From Komagataeibacter rhaeticus (lineage in GTDB: Bacteria; Pseudomonadota; Alphaproteobacteria; Acetobacterales; Acetobacteraceae): a stretch of DNA of 64,000 nucleotides. The stretch's first letter is position 1; the number at the start of each line of letters is the position of its first letter. The notes under the pieces were generated by a model. It worked only from the letters and a program-made list of their open reading frames with translations, made no database searches and was not told the origin of the DNA. Positions 37,780 to 46,133 of this stretch are shown piece after piece. The position numbers and the translations under genes were made by a program. The stretch spans positions 62,001-126,000 of the forward strand of contig NZ_NKTZ01000006.1 in NCBI RefSeq assembly GCF_003207855.1, read 5' to 3'.

Positions 37780-38898
37780 ATGCGTATCCTCTATCTCATT
37801 AACAGCCTCAACGGCGGCGGGGCGGAACGGCCGCTGCCCGCCGTGATCGGGCTCATGCGGGCCTGCGGCCACAGCGTGCGGGTGGTGGCGCTGGCGCGCA
37901 AGGCGGGCAACGCGATTGCATGGCTGGAGGAAGCGGGCATCGATTACCACATCGTGGATGACCGTGACCCGCAGCACTTTGCCTCGCTGCGGCAGGTCAT
38001 GGCCTATGTCCGCGCCAACCGGCCCGACATGCTGTGGACATCGCTTACCCGCGCCACGCTGTTCGGCCAGCTGATCGGCAGGACACTGGGCATCCCGGTG
38101 GCCAGCTGGCAGCACAGTGCCTATCTCAAGCCCGCCAACCGCTTCCTGCTGCGCCGCACGCGCAACATGAGCGCGTTCTGGATTGCCGATTCCGATTTCG
38201 TGGCCCGCGTCACCCACAGGCAGCTTGGCATCCCGCCACGGCGTATCTGCACATGGCCTCTGTTCGAGGCGGATGCCACGGCCATTCCCGCCACGCCATG
38301 GCGGGGAGAGGACGGGAACACGGTCTTCCATGTCGGCGCGCTGGGGCGGCTGGAACCGGAAAAGAACATGGAACTGCCCATTCGCGCCATGGCGGTCATC
38401 CGCGCGCGGATGCCGGGGGCACGCATCCATTTTTCACTATGCGGCAGCGGTTCGCAGATGGACACCCTCAGGGCGCTGGCGGCCGGGCAGGGCGGGGGAA
38501 ACGTAAGCTTCGAGGGCTTCCAGCCCGACCCGCTGGCCTTCTGCCGCAGGCTGCATGTCTATGTCCAGCCCTCCCGCTTCGAGGGGCTGTGCATTGCCGT
38601 GCATGAAGCCATGCTGGCCGGGCTGCCGGTCATCGCAACGCCGGTAGGCGCCATTCCCGATGTCATCCGCGACGGGCAGAACGGTTTCCTGCTGGCTCCC
38701 CCCACGCCGGAAGCCCTGGCCGAGCGGATCCTCCATCTCTACACTCGCCCCGAACTGTGCGCGCGCATCGGCCGGCAGGCCCGCGCCGACATCCTTCACC
38801 GCTACGCCCGCGAAAGGGTGGAGACAATGGCGCGTGCCGTCATCCACCGTGCGGAACGGCTGGTGCGGGACTGGCCCCGCCCGGCGGGGGGGGCATGA
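37780..38898 (+). CDS. GT4-family glycosyltransferase
   Basis: A 372-residue GT-B enzyme. It has the N-terminal acceptor-domain start MRILYLINSLNGGGAE and a C-terminal donor domain with VGALGRLEPEKNMELPIRA, HFSLCGSGSQMDTL and the E-x7-E motif in PSRFEGLCIAVHEAMLAGLPV. The family uses nucleotide-sugar donors to build lipopolysaccharide or exopolysaccharide. No other glycan gene is next to it, so donor and acceptor are unknown. The ATG has only a weak ribosome site. dnaB begins 49 bases after its stop. The 256 bases upstream hold nothing I recognise beyond the palindrome near the mannitol dehydrogenase start. Confidence 0.85.
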   Translation: MRILYLINSLNGGGAERPLPAVIGLMRACGHSVRVVALARKAGNAIAWLEEAGIDYHIVDDRDPQHFASLRQVMAYVRANRPDMLWTSLTRATLFGQLIGRTLGIPVASWQHSAYLKPANRFLLRRTRNMSAFWIADSDFVARVTHRQLGIPPRRICTWPLFEADATAIPATPWRGEDGNTVFHVGALGRLEPEKNMELPIRAMAVIRARMPGARIHFSLCGSGSQMDTLRALAAGQGGGNVSFEGFQPDPLAFCRRLHVYVQPSRFEGLCIAVHEAMLAGLPVIATPVGAIPDVIRDGQNGFLLAPPTPEALAERILHLYTRPELCARIGRQARADILHRYARERVETMARAVIHRAERLVRDWPRPAGGA

Positions 38899-38947
38899 CC
38901 CATCATCGCCCTTCCGGTGGCAATGGAAGATCGGGTAGAAGGGCTGC

Positions 38948-40465
38948 GTGAATACGATCCAGAATCCCTCCTCCGCAGAGTCCCGGCAAAAGGACTCGCT
39001 TCTTGGCGTCTCGCAACGCCTGCCCCCGGCCAACGTGCAGGCCGAACAGGCACTGCTGGGCGCGTTGCTGACCAATAACCGGGCCTATGACCGGGTTTCG
39101 GACTTCCTGACCGGCGCGCATTTTGCCGAGGAGGTCAATGGCCGCATCTATGACGCCATCTCGCGCCGGATCGAGGCGGGGCAACTGGCCGACCCCGTCA
39201 CCCTGCGCGCCGAATTCGAAAATACGGGCGTGCTGGATTCCGTGGGCGGCCCGGCCTATCTGGCCAAGCTGCTGACCTCCATGGTCGGCATCATCAATGC
39301 GGCCGATTATGGCCGGGTGATCCATGATGCGTGGATCCGCCGCCAGCTGATCGATATCGGTCAGGACGTGGTCAACAACGCCTTTGGCGCCCGCCCGGAC
39401 CTGGATGGCCCCGACCAGATCGCCGCCAGCGAGGAAGCCCTGTTCCGCCTTGCCACCGAAAAGGGGCAGGATGGCGGCTTCATGTCGTTCGACCGCGCAC
39501 TGACCGAGGCGCTGGACATTGCCCAGCAGGCCTTCAGCCGCAGCGGTGACGTGGTGGGCCTGACCACCGGCCTGCGTGACCTGGACAAGAAAACCGGCGG
39601 CCTCCATCCCTCCGACCTGCTGATCCTGGCGGGGCGTCCGGCCATGGGCAAGACGGCGCTGGCCACCAAGATCGCCTTTTCCGCCGCGCGTGCCATCATG
39701 GAAGAAGCGCGCGATGCCCCGCCCGATGCCAGGCCCAAGGGGTCGGTCGCCATCTTCTCGCTTGAAATGTCGGCCGAACAGCTGGCAACCCGTATCCTGT
39801 CCGAACAGGCCAGCGTGTCAGGCGAGAAGATCCGCCGTGGCGACCTGGGGCAGAAGGAATTCGACCGCTTCGTGCAGGTCAGCCGCGAACTGGCCCAGCT
39901 GCCGCTGCATATTGACGACACGCCCGCCATTACGCTGTCCGCCATGCGCACGCGCTGCCGCCGGCTGGCGCGCACCAAGGGACTCAGCCTGGTGGTGGTC
40001 GATTACCTGCAGCTCATGCGGCCATCGGTGGGGAGCAGGGCGGAAAACCGCGTGCTGGAAATCTCCATGATCACACAGGGGCTCAAGGCGCTGGCCAAGG
40101 AACTGTCGGTACCGGTCATCGCACTCTCACAGCTGTCGCGCCAGGTGGAGAGCAGGGAGGACAAGCGCCCCATGCTGTCGGACCTGCGTGAATCCGGGTC
40201 GATCGAGCAGGACGCCGATGCGGTGATGTTCGTCTATCGTGACCAGTATTACCTCCAGCAGCGCCAGCCCAAGGAAACCTCCTACGATTCACAGGACAAG
40301 TACCAGACCGCGATGGAGGAATGGCAGCGCAAGATGGATCTGGCCCATAACCGCGCCGAACTGATCCTGGAAAAGCAGCGCCATGGCCCGACAGGGACGG
40401 TGCACCTGTTCTTTGAAGGCGAGTTCACGCGCTTTGCCGACCTGGACATGGTGCACGACGTTTAA
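38948..40465 (+). CDS. dnaB: replicative DNA helicase
   Basis: The hexameric helicase of the replication fork. The 505-residue protein has the N-terminal DnaB domain (PPANVQAEQALLGALLTNN), Walker A GRPAMGKT at 229-236, the Walker B segment LSLVVVDYLQLM, and the SQLSRQVESREDKRPMLSDL region split over motif H4 with its arginine finger. GTG 38948 is the start, preceded by AGAAGGG. No intein or insertion is seen. Confidence 0.96.
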   Translation: MNTIQNPSSAESRQKDSLLGVSQRLPPANVQAEQALLGALLTNNRAYDRVSDFLTGAHFAEEVNGRIYDAISRRIEAGQLADPVTLRAEFENTGVLDSVGGPAYLAKLLTSMVGIINAADYGRVIHDAWIRRQLIDIGQDVVNNAFGARPDLDGPDQIAASEEALFRLATEKGQDGGFMSFDRALTEALDIAQQAFSRSGDVVGLTTGLRDLDKKTGGLHPSDLLILAGRPAMGKTALATKIAFSAARAIMEEARDAPPDARPKGSVAIFSLEMSAEQLATRILSEQASVSGEKIRRGDLGQKEFDRFVQVSRELAQLPLHIDDTPAITLSAMRTRCRRLARTKGLSLVVVDYLQLMRPSVGSRAENRVLEISMITQGLKALAKELSVPVIALSQLSRQVESREDKRPMLSDLRESGSIEQDADAVMFVYRDQYYLQQRQPKETSYDSQDKYQTAMEEWQRKMDLAHNRAELILEKQRHGPTGTVHLFFEGEFTRFADLDMVHDV

Positions 40466-40779
40466 GGATAAGCTGTAAGCACGACACAGCCACCGGGTAT
40501 TGCGCCGTGCTGTGGCATTGCGGCCACAGCCTGTGCCAGAGGCCGCCTGTCCCATATGGGACAGGCATAGTGCACAAACCTGCACAAAAGAATGGGACAG
40601 CGGTGCGAAGGGCAGCCGGGTGAACGGATCATCAGGCCCTCTTCCCCGCACCGCCATAAGTTTTATAAGAAATATTATGCCAACAAAATGCCGTGGACGG
40701 GTGGCCATGCCCGTAATCCGGCCTGATCCGTCATGTTCTCCAATGGTCAATCCCGTCCATATCCGGCATCATCACCATC
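40466..40779. other. gap between dnaB and comM
   Basis: 314 bases without a supportable gene. It holds an 8-bp stem-loop GCTGTGGC/GCCACAGC (40509-40530) that may end dnaB, a 22-bp palindrome (40545-40566), a tandem TGCACAAA pair at 40571 and 40581, and a further half-site ATGGGACAG (40592-40600). A TATTAT at 40673-40678 could be a -10 box for comM, but no matching -35 is seen. Confidence 0.5.
40545..40566. promoter_or_regulatory. 22-bp perfect palindrome upstream of comM
   Basis: GCCTGTCCCAT followed directly by ATGGGACAGGC. The half-site ATGGGACAG recurs at 40592, 36 bases after the right arm, and two TGCACAAA direct repeats ten bases apart lie between them. This resembles a multi-site operator. 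The regulator is unknown. Confidence 0.55.
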
Positions 40780-42291
40780 ATGACTGACACGGCGCTCGCA
40801 TCCATCTGCGGTTTTGCTTTTTCCGGTATCGAGGCCGTTCCGGTCAAGGTCGAGGTCCAGCTTTCCGTGGGCCTGCCATCCTTCCTGATCGTCGGGCTGC
40901 CTGACAAGGCCGTCAATGAATCGCGCGAACGCGTACGGGCGGCGCTCTCCGCCATGGGGCTTGCGCTGCCTGCCAAGCGCATCGTGGTGAATCTGGTGCC
41001 AGCCAACCTGATGAAGGAAGGCTCGCATTTCGACCTGCCCATAGCCCTTGCGCTACTGGTGGTCATGGGGCTGCTGCCGGGCGACATGGCGCAGCGCCAT
41101 GCAGCACTGGGCGAGCTTTCGCTTGATGGCGGCGTCAACCCGGTCTGTGGCGTGCTGCCGGCCGCCATGGCGGCATGTGGCCTGTCGCTGGGGCTGATCT
41201 GCCCCGCAGCCCAAGGGGTGGAAGCACGCTGGGCCAGTGACGCGATGGATATCCTGGCCATCCGCTCCCTGCCCGAACTGCTCAACCATTTCCGCGGCCA
41301 GCAGGTGATCGAACCGGTGGAACTGCCCGCACGGCCGGATACGGACCTGACCGCCCTGCCCGACCTTGCGGACATACGCGGCATGGAAACCGGCCGCCGC
41401 GCGCTGGAAATCGCGGCCGCCGGCCGTCATTCGCTGCTTATGGTCGGGCCACCGGGTGCGGGCAAATCCATGCTGGCCGCCCGTCTGCCCGGTATCCTGC
41501 CCGACCTGACCACGGCGGAAATGCTGGAAATCAGCCGTATCCACAGCATTGGCGGGCTGCTGAAGGACGGGCAGCCCGTCTGCCGCCCGCCCTTTCGCGA
41601 CCCGCATCATTCCGCAAGCCCGGCTTCGTTGAGCGGTGGCGGCGCCCGTGCCCGCCCCGGTGAGGTCAGCCTGGCCCACCGTGGCGTGCTGTTTCTGGAT
41701 GAACTGCCGGAATTTGCCCGTTCCGCACTGGAAATCCTGCGCCAGCCGATGGAAACGGGGTCCATCTCCATTGCCCGCGCCGCGGCCCATGTCACCTACC
41801 CTGCCCGCTTCCAGCTTGTCGCCGCCATGAACCCGTGCAAATGCGGCTATCTGGGCGATGCGGCACAGGAATGCCGCAAGGCCCCACGCTGTGGCGAGGA
41901 CTATCAGGCCCGCCTGTCCGGCCCGCTGCTGGACCGATTGGACATGGCCGTGCATGTCGAACCCATGCCCCTTGCCCGCATTGCCGCACCCCGTGGCGGT
42001 GAATCCAGCGCCATCGTGGCCGCCCGCGTGATGGAAGCCGTGCTGCGCCAGCGCGCGCGACAGGGTGACGCCCGCAATGCCGAAGCCCCAATCGATGATT
42101 TCCGCATTACCGTGGCCGCGCGTGATTTCGCGGTTCAGGCCGCCGAGAAAATTCCGCTTTCCGCCCGTGGCTTTACCCGCCTGCTGCGCGTCAGCCGCAC
42201 CATAGCCGACCTTGCGGCAAGCCCGGATGTGGAGCGCGCCCATATTGCCGAGGCCCTGATCTACCGTATCCGCCGCCCGGGCAGAAAATAG
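40780..42291 (+). CDS. comM: YifB/ComM family Mg-chelatase-like AAA+ ATPase
   Basis: A 503-residue AAA+ protein with an N-terminal Lon-like S16 fold (GIEAVPVKVEVQLSVGLPSF, GLPDKAVNESRERVRAAL), Walker A GPPGAGKS at 223-230, HRGVLFLDELPEF as Walker B, and the zinc-knuckle-like cysteines MNPCKCGYLGD and CRKAPRCGEDY. ComM is a helicase that extends recombination branches during natural transformation. Together with comF at 5.3 kb it hints at DNA uptake capacity, but both genes also occur in bacteria not known to transform. tRNA-Val follows. Confidence 0.92.
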   Translation: MTDTALASICGFAFSGIEAVPVKVEVQLSVGLPSFLIVGLPDKAVNESRERVRAALSAMGLALPAKRIVVNLVPANLMKEGSHFDLPIALALLVVMGLLPGDMAQRHAALGELSLDGGVNPVCGVLPAAMAACGLSLGLICPAAQGVEARWASDAMDILAIRSLPELLNHFRGQQVIEPVELPARPDTDLTALPDLADIRGMETGRRALEIAAAGRHSLLMVGPPGAGKSMLAARLPGILPDLTTAEMLEISRIHSIGGLLKDGQPVCRPPFRDPHHSASPASLSGGGARARPGEVSLAHRGVLFLDELPEFARSALEILRQPMETGSISIARAAAHVTYPARFQLVAAMNPCKCGYLGDAAQECRKAPRCGEDYQARLSGPLLDRLDMAVHVEPMPLARIAAPRGGESSAIVAARVMEAVLRQRARQGDARNAEAPIDDFRITVAARDFAVQAAEKIPLSARGFTRLLRVSRTIADLAASPDVERAHIAEALIYRIRRPGRK

Positions 42292-42361
42292 CATGATGGG
42301 CCTGTTTTTCCCCCTTGCGCCCCCGCCGCTGCTGGATTAATAAGACCCCACCGAAGCGGAT

Positions 42362-42436
42362 GGGTGCGTAGCTCAGCGGTAGAGCATCGCCTTCACACGG
42401 CGGGGGTCACAGGTTCAATCCCTGTCGCACCCACCA
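42362..42436 (+). tRNA. tRNA-Val (anticodon CAC)
   Basis: A 75-nt tRNA with encoded CCA. Acceptor GGGTGCG (42362-42368) pairs with CGCACCC (42426-42432), then A and CCA. The T-arm ACAGGTTCAATCCCTGT is canonical, and the anticodon loop TTCACAC gives CAC, reading GTG valine codons. Confidence 0.96.
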
Positions 42437-42546
42437 TCCGGTCTCTCCCCCCTGAAAATCAGATATTTTTGTGTGGTGCCGTAGTGCCTGCGCCGTGCTG
42501 TCCAGCACTTCTGGCGCCCAAAAGACCACCTTTGAAACATAAGGAC

Positions 42547-42619
42547 GTTTCTGGTGGGTCCTTTTCCAAAAAGCTCCTGAAGAAGGCCGTCTTTTTAAAA
42601 ACAGGCAACATCCAGGAAA
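42547..42619. repeat. intergenic hairpin repeat, copy D (degenerate)
   Basis: Aligns along its whole length with copy A at 28811: GTTTCTGGTG, then CTTTTCCAAAAAGCT, then GGCCGTCTTTTTAAAAACAGGC and CCAGGAAAT. Both hairpins have decayed. It lies between tRNA-Val and the convergent hypothetical gene. Confidence 0.5.
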
Positions 42620-42656
42620 TTCCCGTTTTTATCAGTGATCAGTTTTCAAACGCGCC

Positions 42657-43037
42657 CTACGGCACCCGTGCAATGGCATCGCGGCACTTCACGTAAGACA
42701 GTTTGTCCCGAAACAGGAACAGCACATAGTAATCCAGCGTCCGCCGCCGCCTGCGGGTGGGGTTTGTATAGAACGGAAAGACATCGAACGGCCCGTCATA
42801 CCCCTCCGGCAGCGGGTCGCGCGCGCTGATGCAGCGCACACGGAACAGCGGCGCATAGACCGTGGCATCCGAATCCGTGCGGCGGACATGGAACAGGTTG
42901 CGATGAAACCTGCGCAGGCGCTCGGGCAGGATGAAGATCATGTTCTGTTCAAGAAAATTCTGCGGCGGGTTACGATCACGCAGGTATTGCATGTCCTCGG
43001 GCATGTCACAGAAGAAATTGGTGTCCTGTACAATCAT
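42657..43037 (-). CDS. hypothetical protein, family not recognised
   Basis: A 126-residue soluble protein without signal peptide or membrane helix. It is rich in aromatic and charged residues (QNFLEQNMIFILPERLRRFH, FDVFPFYTNP, RRRRRT, DYYVLFLFRDKLSYVKC) and has three cysteines. I do not recognise it. Coding is supported by the coherent composition and by the other strand lacking a long frame. It lies between the tRNA-Val/repeat stretch and the large unrecognised gene at 43161, on the same strand as the latter with a 123-base gap. Confidence 0.55.
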   Translation of the reverse strand: MIVQDTNFFCDMPEDMQYLRDRNPPQNFLEQNMIFILPERLRRFHRNLFHVRRTDSDATVYAPLFRVRCISARDPLPEGYDGPFDVFPFYTNPTRRRRRTLDYYVLFLFRDKLSYVKCRDAIARVP

Positions 43038-43160
43038 TCTAGGCTTCTGCCCCTTCCCCGTGGCGCCGTTTCAGATCCGGCGCGCACGGATCGCACGCCG
43101 AAGCTTTCCCATCATGGATGACCTTTCATATGGGCATCCGGTGCCTGTCTTGCAGGGGGA

Positions 43161-45050
43161 TCAGAAACCGAACATGTGATCGAGCGAAAAACGGCCAGCC
43201 CCATCATCATGCCGCCCGTGATAGCCAAACAGGCGGCATGTGGTATCGCGTATGATCACATACCCCCCCACACCCGCACGGCGCAGGGCCTGCGCGCCAA
43301 AAATATGGTCGGGCCGTACCAGGCGGGAGCCGGACATGGGAATGGCGATCTTCTCGCACGCGATCACCTCGCCACTGGCGGCATGCAGGTGCAGCGACGT
43401 GTCCGACACCGCATGCCATATGCCCGAGGCGGGGTAGATCAGCCAGCAGAAGCTGTATGGTTCCTCGCATGCCGCCGTCAGGAACAGCCGCGTGCTCAGC
43501 CCGGGGGGAGAGCCGGCATAGGACTGCGGCTCCCCCCGATAGGTCATGACGGTGTTGAAGATGTGCGAGCCAAAGCTGCTTTCGGCCACATGGCCGCTCT
43601 CCCGGTCCTCATAACGGATCAGGGCATGCAGCCAGCCATCGGCGGTGCCCCCCTCGCGGAAGTCATAAAGCAGTTCCGCATGCCCGGCCTGCCGCGCAAG
43701 GGCGCCCACATCCACCATCGTGGCATGATCACGCGCGAGGCAGCCCGGAAAATGCGACCCGGTGCCCCTGCCCTCCGCATCAAAACAGTCCACCCTGACC
43801 GGCAGGGTGGACAGGCTTTCCGCCATGGGGGCGGGCAGCAGCAGCGTGCGGTAACGTGCCGGGTCCGGCACCGGGAACGGCAGCAGGTAGCCACGCCCGA
43901 AAAAACGCGGGTCCAGTTTTTCAATATGCGGGTCAGGCTTCAGGTCGGCGCGCTGCACGTTCAGATGCGCGATGCGGGTGCGCCCCCCCCGCGTCACCTC
44001 GTAGCGCGGGCGCACCACGTACCCTCCGGCACGGAATTCGATCTGCTCGGGCCAGGCCAGTCCGGGCAGGACATCGCCCATGTGCACGGCCATGGTCTGG
44101 TAAGGAGCCAGTTCGCGGTCAATGGGCACCAGCGCGTCCTGCCCCATGCGGTTGAGGTGCATGCTGCCCGCCGGTATGGGCAGCGCGTGGCTGTTCTGGA
44201 CCCACAGCACCACGTCCTCCCCCGCCGCCGGGGCGGGCAGGTTGGCGTAACGGCTGGCGGGCCAGGCATTGGCGTCATGCGTGACGGACAGGCTGACATT
44301 CGCGTTGCGGCCCCGCGTCTCCAGCGCGTATTTGACCACGTCATGCCCCGCAATGCCCTGCGCATGGATGAAGAGCTGGCCGGTAAACGCCGGCAGACTG
44401 AAGCGCTGGCGGATCTCGGCACTGTCAATGACAATGGCCTGCCCTGCCCCCGGCACGTCCTGCTCCCATGTATGGAGTACCTGCCCGTCGCCATCGAACA
44501 GCCGCAGCCACAGCCTGACGCCGCGCGCGCCATAGCGTGCCCAGTAATTGGCGGTGACCAGACGGGTGGAGAATTCGGCGTCGTCACGGAAAAAGGCAAG
44601 GTTGGTGGCAAAATTCAGCCGGTCCAGATAGACATGCGCGACCGAAAGCATGGCAACGGGCAGGCGCACCGGCTCCAGCGTGTGCAGCACGACGCCCGGT
44701 GGCAGCAGGGTGGACAGACGGGCGCACATGGCCGCCTGGCTGAAATCAAGCGCCCATATCGCGCGCGCCGTGGTCTGGCGCAGGTCCACGACCGGCCGCA
44801 GCGCATGGCCCGCGCGGTCCTGCCCCACCTTTAGCGAATCATGTGTGTAGATCCCGGCCACGGTAATCGGGCGGGGCAGCAGGGCCAGCAGCGTGCCGGC
44901 CATGCCGTGCGGGTCATACAGCGCCACGGGGCCCGCACTGGCAAGCTGGCGTGCCAGCACGTCCAGCCTTTCCGCGGCCAGCGGGTGTGTAAGGGCCTTG
45001 TAGGCGATATTGCCACCCGAATGCGGGTCAAAAGTACGAATGCCGAGCAT
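43161..45050 (-). CDS. large hypothetical protein, family not recognised
   Basis: A 629-residue protein with no signal peptide or membrane segment that I can see. It starts MLGIRTFDPHSGGNIAYKAL. An N-terminal region (about 10-130) has a Rossmann-like pattern (GPVALYDPHGMAGTLLALLPRP, then VVDLRQTTARAIWALDFSQAA); the middle (about 150-450) is beta-rich and ends in GYVVRPRYEVTRGGRTRIAHLNVQ in two pieces; the C-terminus is FSLDHMFGF. I cannot name a family. ATG 45050 is preferred over the TTG at 45080. It follows the ELM1-family gene by 42 bases on the same strand, so the two may act together, perhaps in envelope or polysaccharide handling. Confidence 0.6.
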   Translation of the reverse strand: MLGIRTFDPHSGGNIAYKALTHPLAAERLDVLARQLASAGPVALYDPHGMAGTLLALLPRPITVAGIYTHDSLKVGQDRAGHALRPVVDLRQTTARAIWALDFSQAAMCARLSTLLPPGVVLHTLEPVRLPVAMLSVAHVYLDRLNFATNLAFFRDDAEFSTRLVTANYWARYGARGVRLWLRLFDGDGQVLHTWEQDVPGAGQAIVIDSAEIRQRFSLPAFTGQLFIHAQGIAGHDVVKYALETRGRNANVSLSVTHDANAWPASRYANLPAPAAGEDVVLWVQNSHALPIPAGSMHLNRMGQDALVPIDRELAPYQTMAVHMGDVLPGLAWPEQIEFRAGGYVVRPRYEVTRGGRTRIAHLNVQRADLKPDPHIEKLDPRFFGRGYLLPFPVPDPARYRTLLLPAPMAESLSTLPVRVDCFDAEGRGTGSHFPGCLARDHATMVDVGALARQAGHAELLYDFREGGTADGWLHALIRYEDRESGHVAESSFGSHIFNTVMTYRGEPQSYAGSPPGLSTRLFLTAACEEPYSFCWLIYPASGIWHAVSDTSLHLHAASGEVIACEKIAIPMSGSRLVRPDHIFGAQALRRAGVGGYVIIRDTTCRLFGYHGRHDDGAGRFSLDHMFGF

Positions 45051-45092
45051 GGACCTGTTCTTATTCCACTCTGGACGCAAGCGGGAGGATTA

Positions 45093-46052
45093 TTATTCAG
45101 GCAACCGCAGGCCAAGGTAATGACGCACCGCCTCGGCCGCCATCACCGTATCATCAAGCGGGCTGGCCGGCCATGTTTCCAGCCGCCCGGCAAAGGGGCG
45201 GATACGCCCCGCCTGCATCAGTTCCTGCAGGAAGTGCCCGATCCGGCGCGAGCGCCCCGGCAGGGCCGCCACCATGACCGGGGCCGTGGTTGCCACGGCC
45301 TCCGAAATCATGGAGACACTGTCCATCGTCACCACAATGGCATCCGCGCAGGCCAGCAGCCCCAGATAGGGGTTGGGGCCGGACTGGTCCCAGATCCACG
45401 CATCCGGCCCCGCCAGCGCGTGGCGCAGTTCAAGGCAGACCTCCGGCGCGGTGCGGCGTGAGGGGGTCAGGGCAATCCCCACACGGTCGCGCCGCATCAT
45501 GGCGGCAAGCCCCGCCGCCAGCGACGCCCCCTCCGCCCTGCCCAGCCGGAAGCGCCCGTTGCCCCCCCCCACCAGCACCGCAACCAGCGGGCGTGGCAGA
45601 TGGGCAAGGCGTGGCGCCCATTCCACACATGCCTGCGCCAGCCGTTCCGGGGTCACGCCATGCAGCGCCGTGCGGGTCAGGACCACGTTCGGCCCCGCAA
45701 TCCTGTCGTGCCGGTTGGCGATGACCAGGTCAAAGCGGTCGGGCGGCAGGCGGGGGTTCTGCACCTGGATCACCCGCGCGCCCTGCCTGCGCAGCGCCGC
45801 CCCCACCGCACCGCCACTGCCGCCAATGCTGATGACGGGATGCGCCAGGTCATCCGCCGCCAGCCCCAGCGGCTGCACGGCGCGCAGGGGGGCGGGCCAC
45901 CACGCCGCCGGTACATGCCGCCACACGCCGCGTGGCACCAGCGCATGCAGGCGTGGCTCCAGGCCTGCACGCTGCGCCAGCCCGAATGTCTGCGAACGCA
46001 TGCCGGCCAGGTCTGCCGCGATAACGGATGCAAGATGCGGTACTGCTGTCAT
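45093..46052 (-). CDS. ELM1/GtrOC1-family protein (Mito_fiss_Elm1 type)
   Basis: A 319-residue protein. The features ISIGGSGGAVGAALRR, VIQVQNPRLPPDRFDLVIANRHD, VAVLVGGGNGRFRLG and VTMDSVSMISEAVATTAPV are typical of the ELM1 family, which has a GT-B-like fold. Plant ELM1 recruits fission machinery to mitochondria; the bacterial members are common in Alphaproteobacteria and may be nucleotide-sugar dependent, but no activity is established. It is divergent from the DEAD-box gene (82-base gap) and upstream of the 629-residue gene. Confidence 0.82.
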   Translation of the reverse strand: MTAVPHLASVIAADLAGMRSQTFGLAQRAGLEPRLHALVPRGVWRHVPAAWWPAPLRAVQPLGLAADDLAHPVISIGGSGGAVGAALRRQGARVIQVQNPRLPPDRFDLVIANRHDRIAGPNVVLTRTALHGVTPERLAQACVEWAPRLAHLPRPLVAVLVGGGNGRFRLGRAEGASLAAGLAAMMRRDRVGIALTPSRRTAPEVCLELRHALAGPDAWIWDQSGPNPYLGLLACADAIVVTMDSVSMISEAVATTAPVMVAALPGRSRRIGHFLQELMQAGRIRPFAGRLETWPASPLDDTVMAAEAVRHYLGLRLPE

Positions 46053-46133
46053 CGCGCCATGTGGCGGGATGAGACGGAGCGCGTCAATGCCCGGCCCCTT
46101 TTGTCCGGCGCCCAGCCGCGCTAAGGGACAGCA

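Noticed and set aside
42362-43037. A tRNA-Val attachment site for an integrated element
   Set aside because: No integrase and no direct repeat of the tRNA 3' end could be found nearby; only an orphan gene and a decayed repeat are seen.
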